A DNA stretch of 64,000 nucleotides from Vibrio navarrensis (GCF_015767675.1 NZ_CP065217.1:1674001-1738000), one strand, 5' to 3'; counted from the first letter of the stretch, positions 1 to 10,399 are shown. Notes: generated from the letters alone by a model not told the origin. Numbers and translations: made by a program.

Positions 1-2
1 TG

Positions 3-512
3 ATTAAAAACGCCGATTGGCCAGAGCAAGCGAATATCATCGCATCAGTCAACGTGGGCTCGGATAACTCGACACATATCGAACTGAATAACATTATGGT
101 TGAGCGGTTGTTGGAAATCTCATCCAGACTGGATGCACAAGCGTATTTGGTTAATGCTTATCCAGTAACACCTGCCAATATTACCATTGAGTTACCAGAG
201 TTTGACCCGACGACCTATACCGATGCGGTACGTGGCCATCATCTCACGTCCATGAAGGCATTGAGGCAGCAATATGGGATAGATGAAGAGCACACCATCG
301 TTGAGCAGGGGTTGCCAGAAGATATCATCCCCGCGTCGGCAGACAAGTTGAATGCTGCTATGGTGATTTTGGGGACAACTGGGCGAACCGGACTCTCAGC
401 GGTCTTTATCGGAAATACCGCTGAACACGTGATTGATAAGATTAACTGTGATGTGTTGGCGCTTAAACCGAAAGGTTATGTCAGCCCGCTCGACCCCAAC
501 ATCGCTTCCTAA
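3..512 (+). CDS. uspE: Universal stress protein UspE, C-terminal part
   Basis: The reading frame is open from the window edge, so the start lies upstream. About 169 residues are visible, roughly the second half of a tandem-Usp protein of about 316 residues. The end of the second Usp domain carries the nucleotide-binding pattern ILGTTGRTGLSAVFIGNTAE (residues GTTGRTG then GNTAE), followed by the usual last strand CDVLALKP. UspE is a cytoplasmic stress-resistance protein; in Vibrio it commonly lies next to ttcA, as here. A hairpin terminator follows closely. Identification is by recognised sequence and neighbourhood. Confidence 0.9.
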   Translation: MKNADWPEQANIIASVNVGSDNSTHIELNNIMVERLLEISSRLDAQAYLVNAYPVTPANITIELPEFDPTTYTDAVRGHHLTSMKALRQQYGIDEEHTIVEQGLPEDIIPASADKLNAAMVILGTTGRTGLSAVFIGNTAEHVIDKINCDVLALKPKGYVSPLDPNIAS

Positions 513-519
513 GCCGATA

Positions 520-551
520 AAAATCCCAGGCGTCTCTTCTGGGATTTTTTC
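520..551 (+). terminator. Rho-independent terminator after uspE
   Basis: A 10-base inverted repeat (AAAATCCCAG / CTGGGATTTT) with a short loop runs straight into a T tract. It separates uspE from ttcA. Confidence 0.85.
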
Positions 552-630
552 TTGTCGGCACTGGCATCTTGCAAATTTATCCGTATCATACGCACTTCAT
601 TTATTTTGATGAATTTAAGATTAGCAGCAG

Positions 631-1569
631 ATGACAGAGCAAATTCAAGAGCGTACGAAAGCTCAACAATACAACTTTAATAAGCTTCAAAAGCGCATTC
701 GTCGCAATACTGGCCAAGCTATTGCTGACTTTAATATGATCGAAGATGGCGATCGCATTATGGTCTGTTTATCCGGTGGTAAAGACAGCTTTACGATGTT
801 GGATATTCTGCTGAGTTTGCAAAAAAGCGCGCCTGTCTCCTTTTCTCTGGTTGCTGTGAACCTTGATCAAAAGCAGCCGGGGTTTCCTGCACATGTGTTA
901 CCTGAGTATCTAGAAAATCTTAGTGTTGAGTACAAGATTGTCGAAGAGGACACCTACTCCATCGTGCAAGACAAAATTCCCGAAGGGAAAACCACGTGTT
1001 CTCTGTGCTCTCGTTTGCGCCGTGGCATTTTGTATCGCACAGCGAAAGAGCTCGGCGCAACCAAAATCGCGCTTGGCCATCATCGCGACGATATTCTGGA
1101 AACTCTTTTCCTCAATATGTTCTACGGCGGAAAAATTAAAGGAATGCCACCGAAACTGGTCTCTGATAATGGAGAGCACGTTGTTATTCGTCCATTGGCT
1201 TATTGCCGTGAAAAAGACATTATTAAATACGCAGATATGGTCGGCTATCCTATCATCCCATGTAATCTGTGTGGCTCTCAGCCAAACCTTCAACGTCAGA
1301 ACATTAAGATGATGCTTAATGACTGGGACAAACGCTTCCCTGGACGAATTGAAACCATGTTCAGAGCGATGCAAAATGTTGTGCCAAGTCATCTGGCGGA
1401 CTTTGAACTGTTTGATTTCAAATCAATCAACAAAGACTCAGGTGTTATCAATGGTGGTGATATTGGCTTTGATAAAGAAGATGTGCCAAATGTGGTCGAA
1501 GATGAGGACGATGTAGTGCAAGCGTTTGATACTGCACTTAAACTCGATGTGACCAATCTGTCTGTGTAA
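631..1569 (+). CDS. ttcA: tRNA 2-thiocytidine synthetase TtcA
   Basis: This enzyme makes 2-thiocytidine at position 32 of some tRNAs. It activates the base with ATP and uses an iron-sulfur cluster to carry sulfur. The PP-loop SGGKDS is at residues 48-53. Two CxxC pairs, TTCSLC (C123, C126) and PCNLC (C211, C214), are those expected for the cluster. The length of 312 residues is normal. The C-terminal tail after residue about 270 is acidic and varies among Vibrio homologues. The gene is monocistronic between two terminators. Confidence 0.96.
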   Translation: MTEQIQERTKAQQYNFNKLQKRIRRNTGQAIADFNMIEDGDRIMVCLSGGKDSFTMLDILLSLQKSAPVSFSLVAVNLDQKQPGFPAHVLPEYLENLSVEYKIVEEDTYSIVQDKIPEGKTTCSLCSRLRRGILYRTAKELGATKIALGHHRDDILETLFLNMFYGGKIKGMPPKLVSDNGEHVVIRPLAYCREKDIIKYADMVGYPIIPCNLCGSQPNLQRQNIKMMLNDWDKRFPGRIETMFRAMQNVVPSHLADFELFDFKSINKDSGVINGGDIGFDKEDVPNVVEDEDDVVQAFDTALKLDVTNLSV

Positions 1570-1592
1570 CGTGTTTGGTTTAAAGACACAAT

Positions 1593-1626
1593 GAAAGAGG
1601 CTGCCATTTCGGTAGCCTCTTTTTGT
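1593..1626 (+). terminator. Terminator between ttcA and the convergent DUF2987 gene
   Basis: The stem AAAGAGGCTGCC / GGTAGCCTCTTT is followed by T residues. The A-rich other side means it may also serve the convergent gene on the minus strand. Confidence 0.85.
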
Positions 1627-1638
1627 TTCTATTGAATT

Positions 1639-2301
1639 CTATTTTTTTGCCCTAGGCAAGTAAGGCAGTACCCGTGTAGTGGCTTGCGGTAAAAGTACAA
1701 ATCCCTCTTCACCAATCTCCGTTAGCGCAACTTGTACTTTGCCATTCACAATCGCTTTTTCACCACCGTTAGAAAACGTGACTTTACTATTGAGCCCATT
1801 AGCAAATTCCATCGTCACCCCCTCAACTTCGGGAGTAAACCAACTGGAAAACATGCCCCCCAAATCGTCCAAAAGATCCTTCATTTGTGGCATCAAAGGG
1901 GCTAGTTGTTGGTAGGTTACTTTCCCTTCAAGCGGCTCTTTCGTCATCACTACCAGTGAATAGTCGCAACGTATATCCTGAGGAGTGTGGACAAAAACCA
2001 GTGGGTTGGCGGACTTCAAGTTATTATCCAGTGGTAACAAGAGCTCTTGGGATGGCGGGATAACAAACTCTTCGTAATGCTGTTCCTTTTCCATCCAAGC
2101 CTTCTCTATATTACATAGCCGCTTGGTTTGCGGGTTGACAAAGAAGATCCCGACTTTGACATCATCATGTCCTTCTTTGGTGTTGTTTTTCAGTTGCGAG
2201 AACAACTTCGAGTAGGTAAACATGTATTCCTGAGCTTGAACGCTAAAGGAAGAAAACAGACTCATCGCACATCCTAGCAGAGCTAGGTTTCTTTTCATCA
2301 T
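1639..2301 (-). CDS. DUF2987 family exported protein
   Basis: A Vibrio/Shewanella-type exported protein of unknown function. The start chosen begins MMKRNLALLGC, has an AGGA ribosome site 8 bases upstream, and opens with a cleavable signal peptide (hydrophobic ALLGCAMSLFSSFSV, then a likely cut after VQA). A longer frame reaches 2328 but would put charged residues before the signal. The mature part of about 190 residues has no recognised catalytic motif. It lies just downstream of the glucosaminidase gene on the same strand and is probably co-transcribed with it. The family assignment is from recall of the Vibrio homologue. Confidence 0.75.
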   Translation of the reverse strand: MMKRNLALLGCAMSLFSSFSVQAQEYMFTYSKLFSQLKNNTKEGHDDVKVGIFFVNPQTKRLCNIEKAWMEKEQHYEEFVIPPSQELLLPLDNNLKSANPLVFVHTPQDIRCDYSLVVMTKEPLEGKVTYQQLAPLMPQMKDLLDDLGGMFSSWFTPEVEGVTMEFANGLNSKVTFSNGGEKAIVNGKVQVALTEIGEEGFVLLPQATTRVLPYLPRAKK

Positions 2302-2315
2302 TACTTGCATCCTGT

Positions 2316-3125
2316 TTATTGGCTCCAAAACTCGCTGTTGTGACGTATCATCGCTTGCAAATCTTGGACGTAATCCATGCCGCGTTCTGAATAGGCTAAT
2401 AGCCCATTTGTTAATGTGGTCGCCGTTTCGACACTGAACAGATCTTGCTTTTTGTCCACCAAATTTTGGCGAATATTACGCAGTTCTGTATAAGCTCGGT
2501 TGCGGTTTACATTCATAAAATAACGGTGAATGGATTCTTGAGCGGAAGAGAATTTGGCCACCTCGTGAAATGCGCCTTCACTGCGCTGCAAAGGGACAAC
2601 GCCGCAGCCGCGAGTGTAACACCACTGCCCAAATAGGTTGTTGGCTTCACGGGCAAATCGTGACGTTCCCCATGCTGACTCATTCGCCGCTTGCGTCATG
2701 ACTAATGACTCAGGAAGCACATTAACGCGTTTCAGCATTTCACCAAGCCAATCACGGGTCAATTGCTCGTCTGTCAACGTGACGTCGTAACGCTTAGCTA
2801 GGCGTAATGCCCTCTCTCTTTGCTTTTGCGAGGGTTCAGCAAGATTTAGAGTGAGCAAAAACTCACGGTCTTTGAGAATTTTTTGATTTTCTGCGGCAAT
2901 CTTAGGGCGTAAATAATCAAAAAATGCCAGTTTCTTTTCTCGAGTATCTGTGATTGAGGCAAAATCTGGCAACGCTTCCGCGGCTCCAGTTGCGTCATCC
3001 TGCTGAGCTTCCAGCTCACGACGCTGCTCTTCGTAAAAGAGATAAGGACCGATAGATGAAAAAGCGACAGCCATCGCTATGGCTGTCGCTTTGAGAAAAA
3101 TGGAAGAAGACGTGTTATTAGGCAT
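2316..3125 (-). CDS. Bax-like glucosaminidase-domain protein
   Basis: A 269-residue protein with one N-terminal membrane or signal segment (residues 10-30) and a Bax-type glucosaminidase (GH73-like) domain from about residue 130. The catalytic-glutamate pattern TQAANESAWGTSRFA places the Glu at residue 149. Such proteins probably cut peptidoglycan glycan strands in the periplasm. The ATG at 3125 is preferred over the longer frame to 3251, because it overlaps the upstream gene's stop by 8 bases, a typical coupled junction, and places the hydrophobic segment at the N-terminus. Confidence 0.85.
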   Translation of the reverse strand: MPNNTSSSIFLKATAIAMAVAFSSIGPYLFYEEQRRELEAQQDDATGAAEALPDFASITDTREKKLAFFDYLRPKIAAENQKILKDREFLLTLNLAEPSQKQRERALRLAKRYDVTLTDEQLTRDWLGEMLKRVNVLPESLVMTQAANESAWGTSRFAREANNLFGQWCYTRGCGVVPLQRSEGAFHEVAKFSSAQESIHRYFMNVNRNRAYTELRNIRQNLVDKKQDLFSVETATTLTNGLLAYSERGMDYVQDLQAMIRHNSEFWSQ

Positions 3126-3918
3126 TGAACACCTGCGAATGATTGTCATCGTTATGATCGCCAGAATCTTGCACTGTAACGACCTTGAGTCGGATACCGA
3201 ACATTTCTCGATAGAGAATTCCTTTGAGATGGAAAAAGAACGGCAACACAAAAATCAAACCAATGCCATAGAAAAGGATGGCAACGACAAACAGCAACAT
3301 CACCAGTAAATAGAGCCCTGAGATGACCAGTATTTTGCGATTTATCGCCCTAAATGATAACAGCAGAGAGCGCATCGGTGGTACGTTCTTCTCACAGATC
3401 AGTAAGATAGACAAACTGAATGCCATCGACAAATAGAGCGAAACAAATGGCAGCAGCAGTCCCGCCACGCCCTGTAGCATGAGGCTGAACAGGGTAGAAA
3501 GAATGACAGGGACGGTAAATTGCAGTCCTTTGCCAATGTGACGGTTTTTAGTTTTTAGCCCAGCGGCATGGCTCATGGCCATTAAACTAACACCGGCAAA
3601 AATCGGCGCGCTCACCACTTCGAAACTAAAATTGGCGATGTAAATAGACGAAAGGATCTGCTCATTGAGCAAATTCGGGTCGAGAATTGCATCAAGCAAA
3701 ACAGCGGGATCGCCTAATTGCAATTGTAACGCGATGTAAAAAATGGCCAACTGCACTAACAGTAAAGCGATAATGGCGGGGGAAAAGCTGAAAAGATGTC
3801 GGATGGTCAACTTCCAAGCTTCTTGAAAAATTGCCCCTGCCTTTAACTCATATTGCCCAGAAAGCGCCCTATCGATGGTGCCACCAAGGTTAAAATCTTT
3901 TTCAAATTCGTTATTCAT
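3118..3918 (-). CDS. Multi-pass inner-membrane protein of unknown function
   Basis: A 266-residue protein with about six hydrophobic segments (near residues 45-68, 95-115, 135-175 and 190-230). It has a soluble N-terminus of about 35 residues and a charged, Asp/His-rich C-terminus. No family was recognised with certainty. It resembles small permease-like proteins that are common in Vibrio. It is translationally coupled to the downstream glucosaminidase gene (8-base overlap), which suggests a shared envelope-related role. Confidence 0.75.
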   Translation of the reverse strand: MNNEFEKDFNLGGTIDRALSGQYELKAGAIFQEAWKLTIRHLFSFSPAIIALLLVQLAIFYIALQLQLGDPAVLLDAILDPNLLNEQILSSIYIANFSFEVVSAPIFAGVSLMAMSHAAGLKTKNRHIGKGLQFTVPVILSTLFSLMLQGVAGLLLPFVSLYLSMAFSLSILLICEKNVPPMRSLLLSFRAINRKILVISGLYLLVMLLFVVAILFYGIGLIFVLPFFFHLKGILYREMFGIRLKVVTVQDSGDHNDDNHSQVFNA

Positions 3919-4295
3919 ATCTATTCCAAGGTTTACTGCGTACCTTATCTACCTAACTCGCTGATTAGAATTGTCTTCATTATACTGAAATCTACTTTTT
4001 GCTAAACTCTGTTTTGTTAGCAGTCCTTGCATTATTTGTTATTTGGCTGATAATTAACCGCTTGAAAAGTATAGGTAGCGGAAGGTTTTTGCTCAGGAAT
4101 TTTTGCCTTGCAATCAACAGGTTGATTGTGTCACTAAATCCTAAGGGTAGTATGGTAAGAAACATCGTCTTTTGCATGCAAAACTTTTTCTGTTTCCGAA
4201 TAAGAAAACACTTTGAATTCACAAATTTGGTGATTATGATGCGCCCCTTACATGTGAATAGCTACAGGTCGTACTAGTTAGTTGACAAGACCAAT
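3919..4295. other. Intergenic region between divergent operons
   Basis: 377 bases between the minus-strand membrane-protein gene and potA. It is AT-rich, with no convincing gene. It holds the predicted pot promoter given separately. Confidence 0.6.
4213..4240 (+). promoter_or_regulatory. Predicted sigma-70 promoter of the pot operon
   Basis: TTGAAT at 4213-4218 and TATGAT at 4235-4240 are separated by 16 bases, about 55 bases upstream of the potA GTG start. Prediction from consensus only. Confidence 0.5.
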
Positions 4296-5429
4296 GTGGG
4301 AGAAATACAGACGTTGAACGCTAAACAGAACGCAGGACAGCCAGTTATCCGCTTGACTGGCATCAGTAAGAGTTTCGATGGTAAGGAAATCATCGGTAAT
4401 TTAAATCTGGACGTTAATCATGGTGAGTTTTTGACGATCCTAGGCCCATCAGGTTGTGGTAAAACAACGGTTTTACGCATGATTGCAGGCTTTGAAACTG
4501 CAGATAAAGGCCAAATTACGATAGACAATCAGGATGTTACCAATGTTCCTGCGGAACAAAGGCATGTCAACACGGTATTCCAAAGCTATGCGCTGTTTCC
4601 TCACATGACGGTGTTCGAAAACGTTGCATTTGGCCTGCGCATGCAAAAAGTTCCTTCCGCTGATATTGAACCTCGCGTGATGGAAGCACTAAAAATGGTA
4701 CGACTAGAAAGCATGGCGCAGCGCAAGCCTCATCAGCTCTCTGGTGGTCAGCAACAGCGTATCGCTATCGCACGTGCGGTGGTCAACAAACCTAAAGTTC
4801 TGTTGCTCGATGAATCTCTCTCTGCCCTTGATTACAAACTGCGCAAGCAGATGCAAATTGAGTTGAAGCAGCTGCAGCGCCAACTAGGTATTACCTTTAT
4901 CTTTGTTACCCACGATCAAGAAGAAGCCTTGTCGATGTCAGACCGCATCATCGTTATGCGCTCTGGTGTGATTGAGCAAGATGGCTCCCCACGTGAAATT
5001 TACGAAGATCCGAAGAATCTGTTCGTTGCGCGTTTCATCGGTGAAATCAACGTGTTCGAAGCGGTTGCGAAAGAGCGTGTTGACGAGAAGCGTATCCGAG
5101 CTGAAATCGAAGGGGTGGACTCAGTGGTCTACTTCGATGAACCGATTACGCAAGGTCAAAAGCTGCAAGTATTGCTTCGCCCAGAAGATTTACGCATCGA
5201 AGAGATCACGGAATCGGAAGAAAAAGGCATCGTTGGTCACGTGACTGAACGTACCTACAAAGGCATGACACTGGATTCGGTCATTGAAACAGAGTCAGGA
5301 ATGCGTGTGATGGTAAGCGAGTTCTTTAACGAAGATGATCCAGACGTAGATCATTCTCTAGGACAAAAAGTCGCCATTACTTGGGTAGAAAGCTGGGAAG
5401 TGGTGCTAAGTGATGAGCAAGAAATTTAG
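4296..5429 (+). CDS. potA: Spermidine/putrescine ABC transporter ATPase PotA
   Basis: ATP-binding subunit of the polyamine importer PotABCD, working on the cytoplasmic face of the membrane. Walker A is GPSGCGKTT (residues 50-58), the Q-loop is [11 protein letters not shown] (94-104), the signature is LSGGQQQR (148-155), Walker B is VLLLDE (168-173) and the H-loop is THD (from 205). A TOBE-type domain fills the C-terminal third. Length is normal at 377 residues. The start is a GTG with a weak ribosome site; the first residues [11 protein letters not shown] match the form usual in Vibrio. The 3' end overlaps potB. Confidence 0.95.
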   Translation: MGEIQTLNAKQNAGQPVIRLTGISKSFDGKEIIGNLNLDVNHGEFLTILGPSGCGKTTVLRMIAGFETADKGQITIDNQDVTNVPAEQRHVNTVFQSYALFPHMTVFENVAFGLRMQKVPSADIEPRVMEALKMVRLESMAQRKPHQLSGGQQQRIAIARAVVNKPKVLLLDESLSALDYKLRKQMQIELKQLQRQLGITFIFVTHDQEEALSMSDRIIVMRSGVIEQDGSPREIYEDPKNLFVARFIGEINVFEAVAKERVDEKRIRAEIEGVDSVVYFDEPITQGQKLQVLLRPEDLRIEEITESEEKGIVGHVTERTYKGMTLDSVIETESGMRVMVSEFFNEDDPDVDHSLGQKVAITWVESWEVVLSDEQEI

Positions 5430-6270
5430 TCTGCAAAACGCCATCATCACGCTGATTGTTTCATGGTTAGTGCTGTTTGTTCTGATCCCAAACGTGATGA
5501 TCATCGGAACCAGTTTTCTGACTCGTGATGAAGCCAATCTAATAGAGATGACGTTCACGCTCGATAACTACGCGAGATTGCTCGATCCGTTGTATGCCAA
5601 GGTGCTATTGCACTCTTTTTATATGGCGATTGTAGCGACCTTGATCTGTTTGGTTATCGGTTATCCCTTTGCCTATATTGTGGCCAAGATGCCAGCGAAG
5701 TGGCGTCCTTTTATGCTGTTTTTGGTGATTGTTCCTTTTTGGACCAACTCACTGATCCGTACTTATGGCTTGAAAATCGTCTTAGGTACGCAAGGCATTC
5801 TCAATAACGTCCTACTCACTTTGGACATTATCGATAAACCGCTACGTCTGATGTATACAGAAACTGCTGTGATGATTGGCCTCGTTTACATCTTGCTGCC
5901 ATTTATGATTTTGCCGCTCTATTCGGCGATCGAGAAGCTGGATTACACCTATATTGAAGCTGCCAAAGATTTGGGTGCCAACAAGCTGCAGACGCTAACT
6001 AAGGTCATTTTGCCCCTTACCATGCCAGGTATCATCGGCGGTTGTTTGCTGGTTTTGCTACCCGCTCTTGGCATGTTCTACATTGCCGATTTGCTGGGTG
6101 GCGCGAAAAACCTATTGATCGGTAACGTAATTAAGAGCCAAGTGCTCAATGCTCGTGATTGGCCATTTGGCGCAGCAACCAGTATTGCCTTGACCATTGC
6201 AATGGCAATTATGCTGTACGCCTACTACCGTGCAGGAAAACTGTTGAATAAGAAAGTGGAGCTGGACTAA
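5413..6270 (+). CDS. potB: Spermidine/putrescine permease PotB
   Basis: One of the two membrane subunits of the polyamine importer. It has six predicted transmembrane helices. The cytoplasmic EAA loop [14 protein letters not shown], about residues 182-195, contacts PotA. The ATG at 5413 (MSKKFSLQN) is preferred to the GTG just before it. The gene overlaps the end of potA by 17 bases and ends in TAATG shared with potC, so potABC is one tightly coupled unit. Confidence 0.95.
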   Translation: MSKKFSLQNAIITLIVSWLVLFVLIPNVMIIGTSFLTRDEANLIEMTFTLDNYARLLDPLYAKVLLHSFYMAIVATLICLVIGYPFAYIVAKMPAKWRPFMLFLVIVPFWTNSLIRTYGLKIVLGTQGILNNVLLTLDIIDKPLRLMYTETAVMIGLVYILLPFMILPLYSAIEKLDYTYIEAAKDLGANKLQTLTKVILPLTMPGIIGGCLLVLLPALGMFYIADLLGGAKNLLIGNVIKSQVLNARDWPFGAATSIALTIAMAIMLYAYYRAGKLLNKKVELD

Positions 6271-7040
6271 TGGGACGTACAATTAGATTTAGCTTTATGA
6301 CCTTGGTGTATGCATTTTTGTATTTGCCAATCATAGTGTTGATTGCCAACTCGTTTAACGAAAACAAGTTCGGTATGAAATGGGGCGGATTTACCACCAA
6401 GTGGTATCACGCGCTAATGAATAACGACAGCTTAATGCAAGCCGCTTGGCATTCATTTAATGTGGCGATCTTTTCTGCTACAGCAGCTACTATTATTGGT
6501 AGCCTGACAGCCGTTGCTCTTTTCCGTTACCACTTTAAAGGCAAAAAAGCGGTGAACGGAATGTTGTTTGTTGTCATGATGTCACCAGATATCGTGATGG
6601 CGATTTCGTTACTCGCGCTGTTTTTGGTTTTGGGCGCTCAACTGGGTTTCTTTACCTTGCTGATTGCCCACATTACGTTCTGTTTGCCGTTTGTTGTGGT
6701 GACGGTTTACAGCCGTCTAAATGGTTTCGATGTCAAAATGTTGGAAGCAGCGAAGGATTTAGGGGCAAGTGAGTGGGTGATTTTGAGAAAAATCATTCTA
6801 CCTCTGGCGAAACCTGCTGTTGCAGCTGGTTGGCTACTGAGCTTTACCTTGTCTCTAGACGACGTAATCATCAGCTCATTTGTTACTGGTCCAACGTATG
6901 AGATTTTGCCATTGAAGATTTATTCTATGGTTAAGGTCGGCATTTCACCGGAAGTGAATGCCCTTGCAACAGTTATGTTAGTGGTATCGCTAGCGCTGGT
7001 GATCACTTCTCAGCTTATTGCACGAGAGAAAGTGAAATAA
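6270..7040 (+). CDS. potC: Spermidine/putrescine permease PotC
   Basis: Second membrane subunit of the importer, 256 residues with six helices. The EAA loop is [17 protein letters not shown]. The start ATG shares its A with the potB TAA stop. Followed after about 105 bases by the first of two potD genes. Confidence 0.95.
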   Translation: MGRTIRFSFMTLVYAFLYLPIIVLIANSFNENKFGMKWGGFTTKWYHALMNNDSLMQAAWHSFNVAIFSATAATIIGSLTAVALFRYHFKGKKAVNGMLFVVMMSPDIVMAISLLALFLVLGAQLGFFTLLIAHITFCLPFVVVTVYSRLNGFDVKMLEAAKDLGASEWVILRKIILPLAKPAVAAGWLLSFTLSLDDVIISSFVTGPTYEILPLKIYSMVKVGISPEVNALATVMLVVSLALVITSQLIAREKVK

Positions 7041-7145
7041 GCCAGCCGGTTTCTGCTGCGATTTAAACGCGAAACAGAATGATGCGAATCATTCTGTTTT
7101 TCTATCAAAAGCCTTCGGGCAACGTTTGGTTTGGAGCTAACGTCA

Positions 7146-8180
7146 ATGAAAAAATGGGCTACTTTATTAGCTGGTAGTGCATGTGCGCTTTCCTTATTTT
7201 CTGCTTCTGCTGCCGCAGATGAGAACAAAGAGCTGGTCTTCATGAACTGGGGACCTTACATCAACAGTGGCATCTTAGAGCAGTTTACTAAGGAAACTGG
7301 CATCAAAGTGATTTACTCAACTTATGAGTCAAATGAAACCTTGTATGCAAAGCTAAAGACTCACAATCAAGGCTACGATCTTGTTGTTCCTTCAACCTAT
7401 TTCGTGTCTAAGATGCGCGATGAAGGCATGCTACAAAAGATCGAAAAATCTAAGCTGAGCAATTTCAAAAACCTCGATAGCAACTATCTCAATAAGCCTT
7501 ACGATCCAAACAACGACTACTCGATTCCTCACGTTGTGGCGATCACAGGTCTTGCGGTCAATACCGATATGTATGATCCGAATGATTTCCAAAGCTGGGC
7601 AGATCTGTGGAAACCGGAGTTAAAAGGCCAACTGATGCTGATGGACGATACACGTGAAGTGTTCCACATCGCACTGCGCAAACTGGGTTACTCAGGTAAC
7701 ACCACCGATGAAAAGCAGATCGACGAAGCGTATGCCGAGCTGCAAAAACTGATGCCAAACGTACTGGTCTTTAACTCAGATAACCCAGGCGCACCATACA
7801 TGTCTGGTGAGGTTGGCCTTGGCATGCTTTGGAATGGCAGTGCCGCAGCCGCGCAGAAAGAAGGTCTACCACTCAAGCTGGTTTTCCCTAAAGAAGGCGG
7901 TATCGGCTGGGTAGATAACTTTGCAATCAGCTCTGGCGCGAAAAACGTCGAAGCGGCGCATAAGATGATTGATTTCCTACTGCGCCCAGAAATTGCAGAG
8001 CAGATCTCTAACGACACTGGCTATCTCACGGCTGTGAAAGCATCTAATGAGAAGTTTAAAGATATTGCTCCACTCTTCCCATCTCAAGAAGATCTGGATC
8101 GCGTTGAGTGGCAAGCTGCGGTTGGTGATAAGACCGTGAAATATGAAGAATACTTTATGAAACTGAAAGCCAGTCAGTAA
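7146..8180 (+). CDS. potD: Periplasmic polyamine-binding protein PotD, first copy
   Basis: The substrate-binding subunit that delivers spermidine-type polyamines to PotABC. A signal peptide (MKKWATLLAGSACALSLFSA, cut near SAAA) is followed by the conserved start of mature PotD (LVFMNWGPYI). The motifs ETGIKVIYSTYESNETLYAK and YDLVVPSTYFVSKM are present. The ATG at 7146 has GGAG 9 bases upstream and places the signal correctly. Length is 344 residues. By position it corresponds to V. cholerae potD2 (known arrangement potABC-potD2-potD1). Confidence 0.93.
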   Translation: MKKWATLLAGSACALSLFSASAAADENKELVFMNWGPYINSGILEQFTKETGIKVIYSTYESNETLYAKLKTHNQGYDLVVPSTYFVSKMRDEGMLQKIEKSKLSNFKNLDSNYLNKPYDPNNDYSIPHVVAITGLAVNTDMYDPNDFQSWADLWKPELKGQLMLMDDTREVFHIALRKLGYSGNTTDEKQIDEAYAELQKLMPNVLVFNSDNPGAPYMSGEVGLGMLWNGSAAAAQKEGLPLKLVFPKEGGIGWVDNFAISSGAKNVEAAHKMIDFLLRPEIAEQISNDTGYLTAVKASNEKFKDIAPLFPSQEDLDRVEWQAAVGDKTVKYEEYFMKLKASQ

Positions 8181-8210
8181 AACGACACATGGTTTCATTG
8201 CTAATCACTT

Positions 8211-8239
8211 AGGCAGCCAAAAGCTGCCTATTTTTTTTT
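8211..8239 (+). terminator. Terminator between the two potD genes
   Basis: AGGCAGC / GCTGCCT stem followed by nine T residues. It suggests the second potD is expressed from its own promoter or by read-through. Confidence 0.85.
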
Positions 8240-8342
8240 ATTGCTGATATAATCCCGACCTATTCGCGTCTAATTCGTGAATTTCAGCCTATTTTTTACA
8301 ACCATTTGCCCTTTAGGGCACGCTAACATGAGCGGAACAGTA

Positions 8343-9377
8343 ATGAAAAAAGCACTGTATACCGGCGCATTGTGTGCTGCTACTTTCTTGCCTACCCCTT
8401 CCTTTGCCGCAGATCAGGAACTCTATTTCTATAACTGGTCTGAATACATCCCAAGTGAAGTGCTGGAAGATTTTACTAAAGAAACGGGTATCAAAGTCAT
8501 CTATTCGACATACGAATCCAATGAGAGTATGTACGCAAAACTGAAGACTCAGGGTGGTGGTTACGATTTGGTGGTCCCTTCAACCTACTTTGTCTCCAAA
8601 ATGCGCAAAGAGGGTATGTTACAGAAAGTCGATAAAACCAAACTCTCCCACTTCGCTGAACTCGATAGCAACTATTTAGATAAGCCTTTTGACCCGGGTA
8701 ACGACTACTCCATTCCTTACATTTGGGGGGCGACGGGCATTGGTATCAATGTGGATATGCTTTCCAAAAATTCGGTGAAAAATTGGGGCGATCTTTGGGA
8801 TACTCAATGGGAAGGTCAACTGATGTTAATGGACGATGCTCGTGAGGTCTTCCACATCGCGCTCTCTAAACTGGGTTATTCACCGAATACCACGGATGCG
8901 AAAGAGATTCACGCTGCTTTTGAGGAATTAAAGAAACTCATTCCTAACGTGCTGGTCTTCAACTCAGATTTTCCAGCAAACCCCTATTTAGCTGGTGAAG
9001 TGTCTTTGGGCATGTTGTGGAACGGCTCTGCTTACATGGCTCGCCAAGAAGGCGCCAAGATTGAGATCATCTGGCCGGAAAAAGGGGCTATTTTTTGGAT
9101 GGACAGCCTAGCCATTCCAGCCCAAGCAAAGAATGTTGATGCCGCTCATAAAATGATCGATTTCCTTTTGCGCCCTGAAAACGCGGCGAAAATTGCGATG
9201 GAAATTGGTTATCCGACGCCTGTGAAAAGCGCTTACCCTCTGCTACCTAAAGCGTTTGCTAACGATCCGAACATTTTCCCACCACAATCTGTGATGGATA
9301 ATGGGGTATGGCAAGATGAAGTTGCTGAAGCCAGCGTTTTGTACGATGAGTACTTCCAAAAGTTGAAAGTGGATAAC
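8343..9377 (+). CDS. potD: Periplasmic polyamine-binding protein PotD, second copy
   Basis: A paralogue of the preceding gene, clearly alike along its length. It has its own signal peptide (MKKALYTGALCAATFLPTPS, cut after FAA) and the mature start YFYNWSEYI. The ATG at 8343 is chosen because the signal peptide begins there, although the frame is open from 8277. It ends KLKVDN before the TAA at 9378-9380. Residues around the binding site differ from the first copy: GAIFWMDSLAI here against GGIGWVDNFAI there. This fits different polyamine preferences. By position it corresponds to V. cholerae potD1, the copy reported as needed for spermidine and norspermidine uptake. Confidence 0.93.
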
Positions 9378-9389
9378 TAATCCACATCT

Positions 9390-9424
9390 CCAAGAAAAAG
9401 CGACGTAGTGCCGCTTTTTCTTGG
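9390..9424 (+). terminator. Terminator after the second potD
   Basis: CCAAGAAAAAGC / GCTTTTTCTTGG inverted repeat with T-rich descending arm; it can act in both directions between convergent genes. Confidence 0.8.
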
Positions 9425-9434
9425 CTGTTCTCTC

Positions 9435-10169
9435 TCAACTGGCAACTTGAGAATCGATATGGGCTAACAGCTCTTCCACCAAGCGTGGAACTTCAACGCT
9501 CGCCTTACCATAACGTTTTTCGGCAAACTCACTCTCCAGTGCACTCGGCTCAAGGTTGATTTCTATGGTATGCGCACCATGCATTTTCGCATCATGTACA
9601 AATCCAGCCGCGGGATAAACCACCCCCGAAGTACCGATAGAAACAAACAGGTCGGCCTCTTCGAGTGCGGCATAGATATCCCCCATTCTGAGCGGCATTT
9701 CACCAAACCAGACAATGTGTGGCCTCATTTGAGCTGGCATTTGACAGCAATGGCATAAATCTCCTGTAAGAATGTCTCCACTCTGTTCAATAACCTGATT
9801 CGAGACACTGCAACGACTTTTGAGTAGCTCACCGTGCATATGGATGATATTTTTGCTTCCGCCACGTTCGTGCAGATTATCAATGTTCTGAGTAATGATA
9901 GTAACCTTGCCATCTAACTCTTGTTCCAAACGTCCCAATGCATTATGCGCTGCATTGGGTTCAATATTCTCGCCTTGCAGTTTACGTCGGCGCTGGTTAT
10001 AGAACTCTTGGACTAGATCTGGATTTTTAGCAAAGCCCTCTGGGGTTGCGACATCTTCAATGCGGTGGTTTTCCCAAAGGCCATCTTGTGCTCTAAAAGT
10101 CTGAATGCCTGACTCAGCAGAGATTCCTGCACCCGTTAATACAACAATATTTTGGTATGGGAAATTCAT
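9435..10169 (-). CDS. cobB: NAD-dependent sirtuin deacylase CobB
   Basis: Removes acetyl and succinyl groups from protein lysines using NAD; acetyl-CoA synthetase is the classic target. Seen: the NAD motif [10 protein letters not shown] (residues 13-22), QNID (94-97), catalytic His in HMHGE (residue 112), and the zinc cysteines C120 with the CHCC group at 139-142. Y57 and R60 (FYNQR) match the pair that lets class III sirtuins bind succinyl-lysine. The ATG at 10169 has an AAGGA site and gives 244 residues; the longer frame to 10235 is rejected. Confidence 0.95.
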   Translation of the reverse strand: MNFPYQNIVVLTGAGISAESGIQTFRAQDGLWENHRIEDVATPEGFAKNPDLVQEFYNQRRRKLQGENIEPNAAHNALGRLEQELDGKVTIITQNIDNLHERGGSKNIIHMHGELLKSRCSVSNQVIEQSGDILTGDLCHCCQMPAQMRPHIVWFGEMPLRMGDIYAALEEADLFVSIGTSGVVYPAAGFVHDAKMHGAHTIEINLEPSALESEFAEKRYGKASVEVPRLVEELLAHIDSQVAS

Positions 10170-10349
10170 GTTACATCCTTGCTTCTCGAAGTGGTGATAG
10201 TCGCGCGAAGATGAACGAGAGAAAAACTCAGACACTACACACGCTGTCTTTTGTTAATAGAGTAGCACTGCAGAAATAACAACAATAGTGATGAGGGTTA
10301 GACGATGGTCGCAATTGTGAGCGTTAAGAGGCAATAATGTGAACTGATA

Positions 10350-10379
10350 CCAAAAGGGGCCGACAATGCGGCCCCTTTC
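10350..10379 (-). terminator. Terminator after amt
   Basis: AAAGGGGCCG / CGGCCCCTTT stem with T residues on the minus strand, just beyond the amt stop. Confidence 0.8.
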
Positions 10380-10399
10380 TCACTCTTCCACCGAGTTTA

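Noticed and set aside
910..1392. 160-codon frame opposite ttcA
   Set aside because: A shadow of the ttcA coding sequence; no independent support.
3999..4277. 92-codon frame ahead of potA
   Set aside because: Odd composition, no ribosome site, and it covers the predicted pot promoter.
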